Origin: Mucilaginibacter gossypii
Lineage (GTDB): Bacteria > Bacteroidota > Bacteroidia > Sphingobacteriales > Sphingobacteriaceae
Reading direction: 5' to 3'
Assembly: GCF_900100945.1 (NCBI RefSeq)
Contig: NZ_FNCG01000001.1
Coordinates: 186,001-250,000, forward strand
Length of the DNA stretch: 64,000 bases
In this document: piece after piece, positions 8,042 through 17,326 of the stretch
Layout of the letters: each line of letters begins with the position of its first letter
Numbering within the stretch: position 1 is the stretch's first letter
The notes under the pieces: model-generated
The model's database searches: none
Told to the model about the DNA's origin: nothing
The model's input: the letters and a program-made list of their open reading frames with translations, nothing else
Made by a program: the position numbers and the translations under genes

Positions 8042-11000
8042 TTAGCCTATGGTTTGATATTGTAATTTCTCTAATACTTTTTTATACTCTCTCGGGAATA
8101 CTTTCACAAACTGGGTTGATGCTTCATTCCAGTTGTTTAGTATCTTTTGCGCCAGCTTGCTGCCGGTTAAGGTGATGTGTTTACGCAGCAGGGTGAGGAT
8201 CTGCTCTTCGTCTTGTACACTTAGCGGATCAAGGTCAACCATTTCGGTATTGCAGTTTTCTGCAAACGTACCTTCAGGATTGTAAACCCATGCTATACCT
8301 CCGCTCATACCGGCTGCAAAGTTGCGGCCTGTATTACCAAGGATAAGCGCACGACCACCGGTCATGTACTCGCAACCGTGGTCGCCGATACCTTCAACAA
8401 CAGTGGTAGCGCCAGAGTTACGTACCGCGAAACGCTCGCCGGCCATACCGCCTACAAACAATTCACCCGATGTAGCACCATAAAGGGCTACGTTACCAAT
8501 GATGATATTATCTTCAGGTACGAAGGTTGCGTTAGCTGCCGGATAAACGGCTATCTGAGCGCCCGAAAGACCTTTACCTACATAGTCGTTAGCTTCGCCT
8601 TCCAGCTCGAAAGAAACACCTTTAGTGGTGAATGCCGCAAAGCTTTGACCGGCAGAGCCTTTGAATTTGAAGTTAATGGTATTGTCAGGTAAACCTGCAG
8701 AACCATAAACTTTCGAAATCTCGTTTGATAACAAGGTACCGATGGTACGGTCAACGTTGATCACATCAAATGAAGCAAATACCGGGGTTTTATCTTCAAT
8801 AGCAGGTTTAGCAGCTTCCCATAGTTTCCAGTCAAGGATATTGGCCATGCCGTGATCCTGTGATTCACTGTTGTACAAGGTCATACCTTTGGTGTTGGTA
8901 ACCGGGTGCAGGATGCCGCTCAAGTCAATCTTTTTGGCTTTCCAGCTTTGCAGGTTATCTTTCACTTTCAGGAACTGTACGCGGCCAACCATTTCATGAA
9001 TAGTACGGAAACCAAGCTCGGCCATGATCTCGCGTAACTCCTCAGCCATAAAGCGGAACAGGTTAACGATATGCTCAGGTTTGCCCGAAAATAATTTGCG
9101 CAATTCAGGATCTTGTGTGGCAACACCTACAGGGCAGGTGTTCAGGTGGCATTTACGCATCATGATACAGCCGCCTGCAACAAGGGCAGCAGTAGCTACA
9201 CCCCATTCTTCGGCACCCATCAGGGCTGCGATTGCCAAATCGCGACCAGTTTTCAGTTGACCGTCTGTTTGTAGTACCACACGGCTGCGCAGTTTATTAC
9301 GTACCAGTGTTTGGTGAGCTTCGGTTAAACCAAGCTCCCATGGCAAGCCAGCGTGTTTGATAGAGCTTATTGGCGATGCACCGGTACCACCGTCATAACC
9401 TGCAATCAGGATTACGTCTGCGTGTGCTTTGGCAACACCGGCTGCAATAGTACCTACACCTGCTTTTGATACCAATTTAACGTTGATACGGGCTGCGCGG
9501 TTTGCATTTTTAAGGTCGAAGATAAGCTGTGCCAAATCTTCGATAGAGTAAATATCGTGGTGTGGGGGAGGAGAGATCAAACCTACGCCCGGAGTAGAGT
9601 GACGGGTTTTAGCGATCCAATCGTCAACCTTATGGCCCGGCAGCTGACCGCCTTCACCTGGTTTAGCACCCTGTGCCATTTTTATCTGTAACTCATCGGC
9701 ATTGGTAAGGTAGTTTGAAGTTACCCCGAAACGGCCTGATGCTACCTGCTTAATAGCCGAACGTAATGAGTCGCCGTTTGGCAATTTGTCGTAACGCATT
9801 TCGTCCTCACCACCTTCACCTGTATTGCTTTTGCCGCCAATACGGTTCATAGCGATTGCCATTGTGCTGTGTGCCTCGTGCGAGATAGAGCCGAATGACA
9901 TGGCACCTGTAGCAAAACGCTTCATGATGCTTTCTGCCGGTTCAACCTCTTCAATGCTGATTGATTCGCGGTGGTGGGCAAAATCAAGTAAACCACGGAT
10001 GGTGAAGTGCTTTTCAGTTTGCTCGTTAACTACCTTAGCGTAGTTTTTATATACCTCGTAGCTATTAGTACGTGTGGCGTGCTGTAACAGGTGAACGGTA
10101 GTAGGATTAAACAAGTGGGCTTCGCCTCGGCGTTTCCACTGGTAGATACCACCTTCAGGTAACAGGTTGTCAGCTCCTTTAGCTTCAAAGCCCATTTTGT
10201 GTTTGCAAAGTGCTTCACGGGCAATTTCATCGAGGCCTAAACCGCCTATGCGGGTAACTGCACCATGGAAGTATTTGTCAACAACGGTCTTATTTATGCC
10301 AAGGATCTCGAATACCTGCGCGCCGTGGTATGACTGTAAGGTTGAGATCCCCATTTTCGAGAAGATCTTCAACAAGCCATCGTTAATAGATTTAACGTAG
10401 TTATTCCGCAGCTTTTTGATATCGTAGCTGGTTTCAAGGCTGCCATTATCTTTAAGGGTTTCAATAGTTGAAAGCGCCAGGTACGGGTTGATAGCTGTAG
10501 CACCAAAGGCCAGTAAGCAAGCAAAGTGGTGTACTTCCCAGGCATCGCCGGTTTCAACAACCAGGCCAACAGCACCGCGGCGGCCTTTGCGGATCAAATG
10601 GTGGTGTACTGCTGATACAGCCAGCAGGGTAGGGATAGGGGCATGCTCAGAATCAACCGCACGATCCGAAAGGATCAATACCTCGAAGCCGTCATCAACA
10701 GCATCTTCGGCGTAGCGGCAAAGGCGTGCAATGCCTTTTTCCAGTGAGCCTGGCAGGCCATCAGCCTTAAAGTAAGTTTGCAAAGTTTTGGCGTGGAACA
10801 GGCCGGTATCGATACTGCGCAGTTTTTCTAACTGGTGGTTTTTCAATATCGGGTGTTTCAATACCACGCAATGGCAATGCATTTTGTCTTCATCTAACAG
10901 GTTGCCATTGTTACCGATAAAGGTAGCAAGGCTCATCACCAAACGCTCACGGATCGGGTCGATTGGCGGGTTGGTTACCTGTGCGAAAAATTGTTTGAAA

Positions 11001-12559
11001 TAGCTTGACAGGTGCTGAGGTTTGTCCGAAAGGATAGCCAAAGGCACATCGGTTCCCATTGAGCCTACAGGCTCTTTGCCATCAAGGGCCATCGGTTTAA
11101 TGATGGTGTCGATATCCTCGCGGCTGTAGCCAAATACCTGCTGGTAACGGTATACAGAGGCTTCAGACAAGCTGGCGAAAGCCAGGCGCGGTTCTGAAAG
11201 CTCGCTCAGGTTAATTTTATAATTCTCTAACCAACGGCCATACGGCTGTTGTGATGCAATTTGTTGCTTGATCTCTTCATCAGTGATGATGCGGCCTTTT
11301 TCAGTATCGATTAATAACATTTTACCAGGCTGTAAGCGGCCTTTGCGTAAAACGGTGCTTTCGTCAATAGCTAAGGTACCGGCTTCAGAAGCTGCTATTA
11401 CACGACCATCATTGGTGATCACGAAACGTAGCGGGCGCAAGCCGTTACGGTCAAGCAGGGCACCTACCAGTTTACCATCGGTAAAGGTAATAGCGGCAGG
11501 TCCATCCCATGGCTCCATCAAAGTAGCGTGAAATTCGTAGAACGCTTTTTTAAGCGGATCCATGGCTTCGTTGCCATCCCATGCTTCAGGTACCAGCATC
11601 ATCATTACATGTGGCAATGAACGGCCGGAGTGCAACAATATTTCAATGATATTATCCAGACAGGCAGAATCCGACTGGTTGTTATCAATCACCGGCAACA
11701 ACATATCCATTTCTTCGGCAGTAAAGTACGACGAAGCGTATGATTTCAGGCCGGCATAAAACCAGTTTAAGTTACCTGTAAGGGTATTGATCTCGCCGTT
11801 ATGCGCAATTAAGCGGAATGGTTGGGCCAGTTTCCATGAAGGGAAAGTATTGGTAGAGAAACGCGAGTGGATCATGGCAAAGCCCGATGCAATACGCGGA
11901 TCAGAAAGATCAGTATAGTATTTACGCAGCTGGTAGGTAGTAAGCTGCCCTTTGTAAATAATTGTTTTACAGCTTAATGATGTAAAATAAAAATTATCAG
12001 AAGCGCCGGCTACCGTTTCAGTAATGGTTTTGTTGATATACCTTCTGAGCACGAATAATTTGCGTTCAAAATCATCGGCGTTGGTAATATGATGTGGCCT
12101 TGCGATATAAATTTGCTCAATATCAGGCTCGGCCTGGCGGGCTGTTTCACCAATAACTGATGAATCAACGGTAAGCTTACGCTCGCCCAGCTTATGTAAA
12201 CCTAATTTTTCAATAGCATTATTAATAATTGTACGGCAGGCCTTTTTCTGGGCCGAATCTTTAGGTAAAAATATCATACCTACACCATACTCGCCGGGTT
12301 CCGGCAGGCTGATCTCAAGGTTTGAGCATTCTTCCATTAAAAACTCATGGGGCAATTGTATTAAAATACCCGCACCGTCCCCGCTCTCGGGGTCGCATCC
12401 GCACGCACCGCGGTGTTCCATGTTTTCGAGCATGGTTAACGCGTTATCAATAATTTGGTTGGTTTTATGACCGTTGATATTGGTTATAAATCCCGTTCCG
12501 CACGAATCGTGTTCAAATTCCGGTCTGTAAAGACCCTGGTGGCTATCAGTTTGATCCAT
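8042..12559 (-). CDS. gltB: glutamate synthase large subunit
   Basis: A 1505-residue protein, full length for the bacterial alpha subunit. The N-terminal class II glutamine amidotransferase has its nucleophile at about Cys20 (FEHDSCGTGF); a short leader before this Cys would normally be removed. The central and FMN-binding synthase domains follow, including GEGGEDEMRYDKL and KPGEGGQLPG, then the 3Fe-4S motif CIMMRKCHLNTCPVGVA. The C-terminal right-handed beta-helix ends the protein. Ammonia released from glutamine is channelled to 2-oxoglutarate. It is the first gene of the gltBD operon. The 534-bp upstream gap probably holds the promoter, but no clear element can be assigned. Confidence 0.97.
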   Translation of the reverse strand: MDQTDSHQGLYRPEFEHDSCGTGFITNINGHKTNQIIDNALTMLENMEHRGACGCDPESGDGAGILIQLPHEFLMEECSNLEISLPEPGEYGVGMIFLPKDSAQKKACRTIINNAIEKLGLHKLGERKLTVDSSVIGETARQAEPDIEQIYIARPHHITNADDFERKLFVLRRYINKTITETVAGASDNFYFTSLSCKTIIYKGQLTTYQLRKYYTDLSDPRIASGFAMIHSRFSTNTFPSWKLAQPFRLIAHNGEINTLTGNLNWFYAGLKSYASSYFTAEEMDMLLPVIDNNQSDSACLDNIIEILLHSGRSLPHVMMMLVPEAWDGNEAMDPLKKAFYEFHATLMEPWDGPAAITFTDGKLVGALLDRNGLRPLRFVITNDGRVIAASEAGTLAIDESTVLRKGRLQPGKMLLIDTEKGRIITDEEIKQQIASQQPYGRWLENYKINLSELSEPRLAFASLSEASVYRYQQVFGYSREDIDTIIKPMALDGKEPVGSMGTDVPLAILSDKPQHLSSYFKQFFAQVTNPPIDPIRERLVMSLATFIGNNGNLLDEDKMHCHCVVLKHPILKNHQLEKLRSIDTGLFHAKTLQTYFKADGLPGSLEKGIARLCRYAEDAVDDGFEVLILSDRAVDSEHAPIPTLLAVSAVHHHLIRKGRRGAVGLVVETGDAWEVHHFACLLAFGATAINPYLALSTIETLKDNGSLETSYDIKKLRNNYVKSINDGLLKIFSKMGISTLQSYHGAQVFEILGINKTVVDKYFHGAVTRIGGLGLDEIAREALCKHKMGFEAKGADNLLPEGGIYQWKRRGEAHLFNPTTVHLLQHATRTNSYEVYKNYAKVVNEQTEKHFTIRGLLDFAHHRESISIEEVEPAESIMKRFATGAMSFGSISHEAHSTMAIAMNRIGGKSNTGEGGEDEMRYDKLPNGDSLRSAIKQVASGRFGVTSNYLTNADELQIKMAQGAKPGEGGQLPGHKVDDWIAKTRHSTPGVGLISPPPHHDIYSIEDLAQLIFDLKNANRAARINVKLVSKAGVGTIAAGVAKAHADVILIAGYDGGTGASPISSIKHAGLPWELGLTEAHQTLVRNKLRSRVVLQTDGQLKTGRDLAIAALMGAEEWGVATAALVAGGCIMMRKCHLNTCPVGVATQDPELRKLFSGKPEHIVNLFRFMAEELREIMAELGFRTIHEMVGRVQFLKVKDNLQSWKAKKIDLSGILHPVTNTKGMTLYNSESQDHGMANILDWKLWEAAKPAIEDKTPVFASFDVINVDRTIGTLLSNEISKVYGSAGLPDNTINFKFKGSAGQSFAAFTTKGVSFELEGEANDYVGKGLSGAQIAVYPAANATFVPEDNIIIGNVALYGATSGELFVGGMAGERFAVRNSGATTVVEGIGDHGCEYMTGGRALILGNTGRNFAAGMSGGIAWVYNPEGTFAENCNTEMVDLDPLSVQDEEQILTLLRKHITLTGSKLAQKILNNWNEASTQFVKVFPREYKKVLEKLQYQTIG

Positions 12560-13093
12560 TGTTTAAATTAAACCGTTTACAATTTTATAAGGGGTGTAAC
12601 CACGAAGTTACCAAAACTCAAATAAATTATAAAATTTACGGTAATTTTTAAAGATTTCTAAAAAATCAATTATTTAAATCATAATTATTTAACATTATCT
12701 CAACAAAAAGAGACAAATATTATGATGTACAAAATGAAAGTACGAAAAAAATTATTTAGAATCAATATAAAGTTATACCAAACTTGTGCAATACATTTAT
12801 TAAAGCTGACTTTTTAGCTATAACCAAATTAAATTTTGTGGTGTTTCCCTATGTGATTAGTAGGATTTGGGAGGGGAAAAGTCAGGGGGCGGTAAGTCGG
12901 CAAGTCTGAAAGTTGAATTTTGAAAGATCTCTTATCAAGGTATAGATAAAGCTCCGGGAGTCAATAGGTCTATAACTTTTGATTTCGAATTATTGTCTGA
13001 ACTCGAATTTATAGAATTTAAGGAATCAACATGATGCTATGCAAATTCTATAAATTTTCAAAATTTGTTCAAATCGAGTTCAGACAAAATCAA
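12560..13093. other. intergenic region upstream of gltB
   Basis: 534 bases without a convincing gene. The first roughly 270 bases next to gltB are very AT-rich and likely contain its promoter. A tract around 12860-12910 is locally G-rich. At the far end is an imperfect inverted repeat (12993-13087) described separately. Short open frames exist but lack credible protein features. Confidence 0.6.
12993..13087. repeat. interspersed inverted repeat (TGTCTGAACTCGA type)
   Basis: TTGTCTGAACTCGA (12993-13006) is matched exactly by TCGAGTTCAGACAA (13074-13087). Inside, ATTTATAGAATTT on the left matches AAATTCTATAAAT on the right, with about 16 extra bases in the right arm. The repeat ends 6 bases before the stop codon of ppnP. 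Similar elements that begin GTCTGAAC and contain AATTCTATAAAT-like words are, from memory, dispersed in many genomes of this group; that has to be confirmed by search. Confidence 0.6.
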
Positions 13094-13375
13094 CTATCTG
13101 TAAGTACACAAATACGAACTCTGCACTTCTGTTTTAACTTTAAATGAAGTATTTGCTTCAACCTCAAATACTTGTCCGTTGGTAAATGTTTGCCATTGGC
13201 TTTGGCCTGGTAATAAAGCTTCAAGGCTGCCTTCAATTACGGTCATGGTTTCGTGGCTTGATGTGCCAAATTCATATTCGCCGGGCTCAATAACGCCGAT
13301 AGTTGAGCGCCCTTGCGGAGTGGTGTATGCCAGTGATTTTACGGCACCTTCAAAATATTCGTTTACGTTGATCAT
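13094..13375 (-). CDS. ppnP: pyrimidine/purine nucleoside phosphorylase
   Basis: A 93-residue single-cupin protein of the PpnP (former YaiE, DUF1255) family. It shows the family landmarks NEYFEGAVKSL, GVIEPGEYEF, ETMTVIEGSLEALLPG, FEVEANTSF and a C-terminal SSYLCTYR. PpnP cleaves several nucleosides with phosphate to give the base and ribose-1-phosphate, and so serves nucleoside salvage. Length and ends match the family. It is monocistronic here: the neighbours on both sides are far away or divergent. The downstream side touches an interspersed inverted repeat that may act as its terminator. Confidence 0.95.
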   Translation of the reverse strand: MINVNEYFEGAVKSLAYTTPQGRSTIGVIEPGEYEFGTSSHETMTVIEGSLEALLPGQSQWQTFTNGQVFEVEANTSFKVKTEVQSSYLCTYR

Positions 13376-13539
13376 GTTTAAAAATTTCGGCCTAATATGG
13401 TTAAATAAAATGAATTGTATTATAATTGGGGCTTAACTATTAAAAGCCGCCGTGCCGGCGAATGTTAAAATATGTGAAAAAAGTAATTTCGGTTGTGATT
13501 ATTACTTCTTAAACATCGTTATTTGCATAAAATTTATAT

Positions 13540-14106
13540 ATGAGGAAAATCCAACTATTAATGCTGTTCGTTTTATCAGCTATAATATTCCAGGGCTGTA
13601 AAAAGGACGTTGTTACTTCTGCTTCCACTACTTCCGACCAAATACTTGCCGCAACTATAAATGGTACATCATGGATCCCTGATGATGTTACCGCTACTAT
13701 AAATTATGATGCTACTGCTAAAACAAAATCATTTAATGTAGTTGGTACTACTGACCTGAAAAGAGTAAAATGGACGATTACTTTAAGTGATGCTAATGCT
13801 ACCAATGTCAATACTTTTCCGCTGGCTACTTATAAGGTTGATGCTACCAGCAGGGTAAATATGGCTTATTTCACATCAACTAGCGGTACATCCTTTAATC
13901 AGGTAGGTGTGGTTGAGCCAGGTTCGGGTTCTATCATAATTACCTCTATAGATCCATCAAAAAATCTGATAACCGGTACCTATAGCATGACCACGAAAAA
14001 GGTAAACTATAATGATGATGGTACCATTGCATCTATTGAAACGTCGCAGATATTAGGTGGTACATTCACTAATCTGCCTTATACCTTTACCCAGGTCAGT
14101 AATTAA
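13540..14106 (+). CDS. DUF6252-like lipoprotein
   Basis: A 188-residue lipoprotein with a short signal peptide and lipobox (SAIIFQGCKKD). The mature part begins with ATINGTSWIPDDVTATI and ends TSQILGGTFTNLPYTF, a pattern of beta strands seen in small Bacteroidota lipoproteins annotated as DUF6252; assignment is by resemblance only. Function unknown. It is rich in Thr and Ser, as is usual for exported beta-sandwich proteins. It stands alone and ends at a strong terminator shared with the converging proline-rich gene. Confidence 0.8.
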   Translation: MRKIQLLMLFVLSAIIFQGCKKDVVTSASTTSDQILAATINGTSWIPDDVTATINYDATAKTKSFNVVGTTDLKRVKWTITLSDANATNVNTFPLATYKVDATSRVNMAYFTSTSGTSFNQVGVVEPGSGSIIITSIDPSKNLITGTYSMTTKKVNYNDDGTIASIETSQILGGTFTNLPYTFTQVSN

Positions 14107-14127
14107 ATAAATTAGAAAATATAACAT

Positions 14128-14166
14128 GAACGCCCCGGGTTGCAATATCCCGGGGCGTTCTTTTTT
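14128..14166 (+). terminator. rho-independent terminator
   Basis: GAACGCCCCGGG - 9-base loop - CCCGGGGCGTTC, a perfect 12-bp stem followed by seven T residues on the + strand. It ends the lipoprotein gene to the left. On the minus strand the same hairpin follows the proline-rich gene, but with a poorer T tract. Confidence 0.92.
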
Positions 14167-14180
14167 AAACCGATCCGTAA

Positions 14181-14588
14181 TTATTGGCCAGGACTTGGCC
14201 TGGTTGGGCTCGACGGATTAGGTGTCGGGCTTGGTGTTGTTGGGTTTGGCGTATTTGGTATAGGGCTTGGGTTAGGCGTATTTGGCTGCGGTGTAGGGTT
14301 AGGTGTACTGGGTGTTGGTGAAGGGTTTGGCGTTGGCGCAGGAGTTGGTACCCGATTTGGATCAGTAGGTGTCGGCGTCGGCGTTGGACTTGGCACAGGA
14401 TCTGTTGGTTTTGGTGTGGGTACCGGCGTTTTTGGTTTCTTTTTATTTTTATCTGGCACAGTATCAGTGGTCAATGTGTACTTTGTTACTGATGCACCGG
14501 TATTTTGAGCCTGGTGTTCGTTAGCTAATACCAAAGAGCCGGCTAATGACAGGGCGATAGCTGCGGCTGTTATTCTTAAATTTTTCAT
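14181..14588 (-). CDS. secreted Pro/Thr-rich low-complexity protein
   Basis: A 135-residue protein. The N-terminus (MKNLRITAAAIALSLAGSLV then LANEHQAQ) is a good signal peptide. From about residue 50 the chain consists almost only of Pro, Thr, Ser and Asn with PTP, NPTP and NPSP units, interrupted by Asp and Gln. It probably forms an extended, stiff surface or periplasmic segment; no domain is present. The opposite strand is also open here and would give a Gly/Val repeat protein, but only the minus frame has a signal peptide and plausible ends. The repeat DNA may vary in length between strains. Confidence 0.7.
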   Translation of the reverse strand: MKNLRITAAAIALSLAGSLVLANEHQAQNTGASVTKYTLTTDTVPDKNKKKPKTPVPTPKPTDPVPSPTPTPTPTDPNRVPTPAPTPNPSPTPSTPNPTPQPNTPNPSPIPNTPNPTTPSPTPNPSSPTRPSPGQ

Positions 14589-14747
14589 ATTTTTTCTTTT
14601 TATTTATGAAAAGTTAACTATTAATATAACTTAACGAAAAAGGAATGGTTTTTGAAATTTGAAATGAATCCAGGTCCAAACCCATTAACCACACCTGTTG
14701 CAGTAAATGACCTGGTAATACAACTTAGAGTTTGTATTGTTGATGAG

Positions 14748-14779
14748 TTGCCGGTTTAAATATTAAGCACCTATCTTTG
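14748..14779 (+). promoter_or_regulatory. promoter of the sugar acetyltransferase gene
   Basis: TTG (14748-14750), 21 bases, then TATCTTTG (14772-14779), a perfect TAnnTTTG -7 element. Transcription would start near 14786. An upstream ATG at 14777 falls inside this element, so the start at 14807 is preferred for the gene. Confidence 0.55.
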
Positions 14780-14806
14780 CATGTAACCTGCCTGCAAACA
14801 TTACCT

Positions 14807-15358
14807 ATGACAGAACTTGAAAAAATGACATCCGGCGAACTGTACAATGCCGGGGATGCCGAACTTGTTGCCGCCCGTTCAAAAGCCCGGCAATTGTTTA
14901 CACAATACAATGCCGCAAGCTATGATGACAAGGAAACCAAAACAGCCCTGTTAAAACAACTGCTGGGAAGCTTTAAAGGCAATATTGATATTCAATCGCC
15001 TTTTTACTGTGATTATGGCTTTAATATAATAGCCGGGGATAACCTGTTTCTGAATTTTAACTGTATTATATTGGATTGTGCCCGTGTTACCTTTGGTGAT
15101 AACGTGTTCCTGGCGCCCAATGTGCAGCTTTATACAGCCTATCACCCGGTAATAGCTGCCGAACGGATCAAAGGCCCCGAATATGCGGCACCTATTACTA
15201 TTGGCAACAACGTGTGGCTGGGTGGTGGTGTAATTGTTTGCCCTGGAGTTACCATAGGTGATAATACGACAATAGGTGCAGGAAGTGTGGTAACCAAAAG
15301 TATTCCGGCAAATGTAGTTGCTGCAGGAAATCCATGCCGGGTAATCAAAGATCTGTGA
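14807..15358 (+). CDS. maltose/galactoside O-acetyltransferase family protein
   Basis: A 183-residue enzyme of the LacA/Maa group. It transfers acetyl from acetyl-CoA to the 6-hydroxyl of sugars. MTELEKMTSGELYNAGDAEL is the family N-terminus. The left-handed beta-helix hexapeptide repeats follow (ITIGNNVWLGGGVIVCPGVT, then IGDNTTIGAGSVVTKSIP), and the end is NPCRVIKDL. The catalytic His lies in YHPV near residue 113. The start at 14807 is chosen over the in-frame ATG at 14777 because it matches the family and because the earlier ATG lies in the promoter. The physiological acceptor is unknown; detoxification of surplus sugars is the usual proposal. Confidence 0.92.
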   Translation: MTELEKMTSGELYNAGDAELVAARSKARQLFTQYNAASYDDKETKTALLKQLLGSFKGNIDIQSPFYCDYGFNIIAGDNLFLNFNCIILDCARVTFGDNVFLAPNVQLYTAYHPVIAAERIKGPEYAAPITIGNNVWLGGGVIVCPGVTIGDNTTIGAGSVVTKSIPANVVAAGNPCRVIKDL

Positions 15359-15506
15359 TTTCATTATAATTTCGGAATTTCGATTTCGGATTTGACGGCT
15401 TTGGGAGCAAGCTATTTCAGACATACGTAAAGCAGCTGAGAAAAGAAATTTCTTTTATGCTTAGCCCCTTTACTTGAAATTACCGAGCTTGACATTGTGA
15501 AAGTGT

Positions 15507-16292
15507 TCAAGCTGATAACATCGGTAACGGCTTTGTGCTGTCTTTTAATAATTTCAGTTCGGCAACAATGATAAAGCTTACAATTACCAGGAAGGCCCAG
15601 GAGCTTATTTTCTGATAATTTACTACTGTCCAGGCATGGTGCTGGTAGGCATAGCGCCAGGCCCCAAGTCGGGTAGCTATATTTTCGGCAAACCAGATGA
15701 AAAAGCCTATAAGCATAAATGATATTATTGTTGGTATGCGACAGGCTTTTTCCTGTAAATGAAAAACTACTACCGACTGCCTGAAAAAATAAAGGATCAG
15801 CACGCCTATGCCATAGCGGATATCGGGCATAAAATGATTGCTAAAAAAATTAAAGTATATCAAAATACCTATGGTGCGGGCAATATAACGGTTAGGCCAG
15901 TTTTGTATTTGCAGGTTAAGCCTCCGCCAGGCCTGGCACATATAGCTGGCAACGCTGGCATACATAAAGCCGCTATATAGCGGAACGCCGCCTATTTTTA
16001 GATAAGCAAATTCAGGATAGGCCCATGAGCCGTAGTGAACTTTGAAGAGCTCCATTACCAGGCCCAGCAGATGAAATATGCAAATTACCAGTACTTCATC
16101 CTTAGTTTCGATCCCGGTGTAATATAAAGCAGCCTGGATAAGCAGGCAGGCTATCAGCATAAAGTCATAACGGGGCAAAATGCCTGCAAACAAATGCGAA
16201 AGTGCCAGCATGGCAAATACCAAAACCGGGAACAGGCAAGAGAGCGCCTGCTGCTGCAAAAAGATCCCGAAATATTTAATAGCGGTTTTCAT
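15507..16292 (-). CDS. DUF817 integral membrane protein
   Basis: A 261-residue polytopic membrane protein with about eight hydrophobic segments. It matches DUF817 (YoaT-like) in the conserved stretch MELFKVHYGSWAYPEFAYLK followed by GGVPLYSGFMYASVASYMCQ, and in the later FWFAENI-type motif (here IWFAENIATRLGAWRY). Function is unknown. It starts 3 bp behind the MpaB-like gene and is surely cotranscribed with it. Confidence 0.9.
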   Translation of the reverse strand: MKTAIKYFGIFLQQQALSCLFPVLVFAMLALSHLFAGILPRYDFMLIACLLIQAALYYTGIETKDEVLVICIFHLLGLVMELFKVHYGSWAYPEFAYLKIGGVPLYSGFMYASVASYMCQAWRRLNLQIQNWPNRYIARTIGILIYFNFFSNHFMPDIRYGIGVLILYFFRQSVVVFHLQEKACRIPTIISFMLIGFFIWFAENIATRLGAWRYAYQHHAWTVVNYQKISSWAFLVIVSFIIVAELKLLKDSTKPLPMLSA

Positions 16293-16295
16293 GGA

Positions 16296-17066
16296 TTAAT
16301 TTAAAGCATATGCCCGGTCCATTCCCTGGATCTGGATTTTGTATTGCACCGGCAGAAGGGCATCCCTTAAAAACTTTCCGGGTTTAAGGTTTTTTATTGC
16401 CTTATATACCTTTAGTACAGGCCAAAGCCAGGCTATTTTACCCAGCGGCAGTTGTTGGCTAACCTGCGTGGGCACGGTTAGCAACTGTGCCTGCTTCAGA
16501 ATCTGATACCTGGCAAAACCAAGATGTTTTTTATACTGATGATATAAATCGGCAGTGAAAGCGCTGTTAATTAAATTGTGTTCAAGGTGTTCTTTGCGCA
16601 TTTGAAGATAGTGTTGATAATCTGATGGTATCCCTGTTAGCTGCATTCGTTCGCCAACCCGGTTAAATACATTAAACACTTCGGCTTTTTCGGCTGCGCT
16701 AAGAGGCTTTTCCAGTAATTCATATGAACGGATGGACAGATCGATCAACAGGAACAGTACATCACGATAAGCCCAGTCGGGTATTTGGGAACCACGGGCG
16801 GTTTCAACACCTTTATGAATGGCATTTATTTTATCAATAGCCTTTAAAGCTTCATCGCGCTCCGAAAAAATGATTTGCCGCGAATAGGCTACGGTGCTAA
16901 ACAGGCGTGCTAAAGGATCAGCAGGAAGTTTGCCCGTGAAATAAAGCCAGTCGACAGCCTTATTTAAAGCAAACTCGGCTGCGGCCCCGGCGAAAATGAA
17001 CAGGATGGTATCTGCCTTGCCCCAAATCCTGCGCACTATCGAATTTTCATCTACAAAAAGGTTCAT
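16296..17066 (-). CDS. oxygenase MpaB family protein (DUF2236)
   Basis: A 256-residue protein of the DUF2236 family, which includes rubber oxygenase and fungal MpaB. Landmarks: a glycine/alanine-rich start (FIFAGAAAEFALNKAV), the segment PADPLARLFSTVAYSRQIIF and the following AIDKINAIHKGV helix with the His that would serve as haem ligand. Members are b-type haem proteins that cleave or oxidise hydrophobic substrates; the substrate here is unknown. It is the first gene of a pair with the DUF817 membrane protein (3-bp gap), which suggests work on a membrane lipid or isoprenoid (inference). Confidence 0.82.
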   Translation of the reverse strand: MNLFVDENSIVRRIWGKADTILFIFAGAAAEFALNKAVDWLYFTGKLPADPLARLFSTVAYSRQIIFSERDEALKAIDKINAIHKGVETARGSQIPDWAYRDVLFLLIDLSIRSYELLEKPLSAAEKAEVFNVFNRVGERMQLTGIPSDYQHYLQMRKEHLEHNLINSAFTADLYHQYKKHLGFARYQILKQAQLLTVPTQVSQQLPLGKIAWLWPVLKVYKAIKNLKPGKFLRDALLPVQYKIQIQGMDRAYALN

Positions 17067-17326
17067 GTTATATGTTTTTTGTTGCTTTTACTTTGTATTT
17101 TAAAAGTACTTTGTATTTCAAAGTTATTAAAATGATTTGAGTTTGCAATAGGAAACAGGCGATTTATTTTAGAGTGGTAGAAAGTTGGTATCAGATTCAG
17201 TTATTAATTGATTACTAATTTTAATGGCTTTTTGATTGTTTAAAACTTTTTTGCTAATTTTTATAGTTTTGAAATTGTTGTTGGTATACTTGTATTTTAA
17301 TTAGGGATATAGTTTAAAACAGGCGT

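Noticed and set aside
8378..11759. Several plus-strand open frames opposite gltB
   Set aside because: Antisense shadows of a full-length conserved gene.
14140..14508. Plus-strand open frame that would encode a Gly/Val repeat protein
   Set aside because: It is the antisense of the proline/threonine-rich gene, which has a signal peptide and natural ends; the Gly/Val frame has neither and overlaps the terminator.
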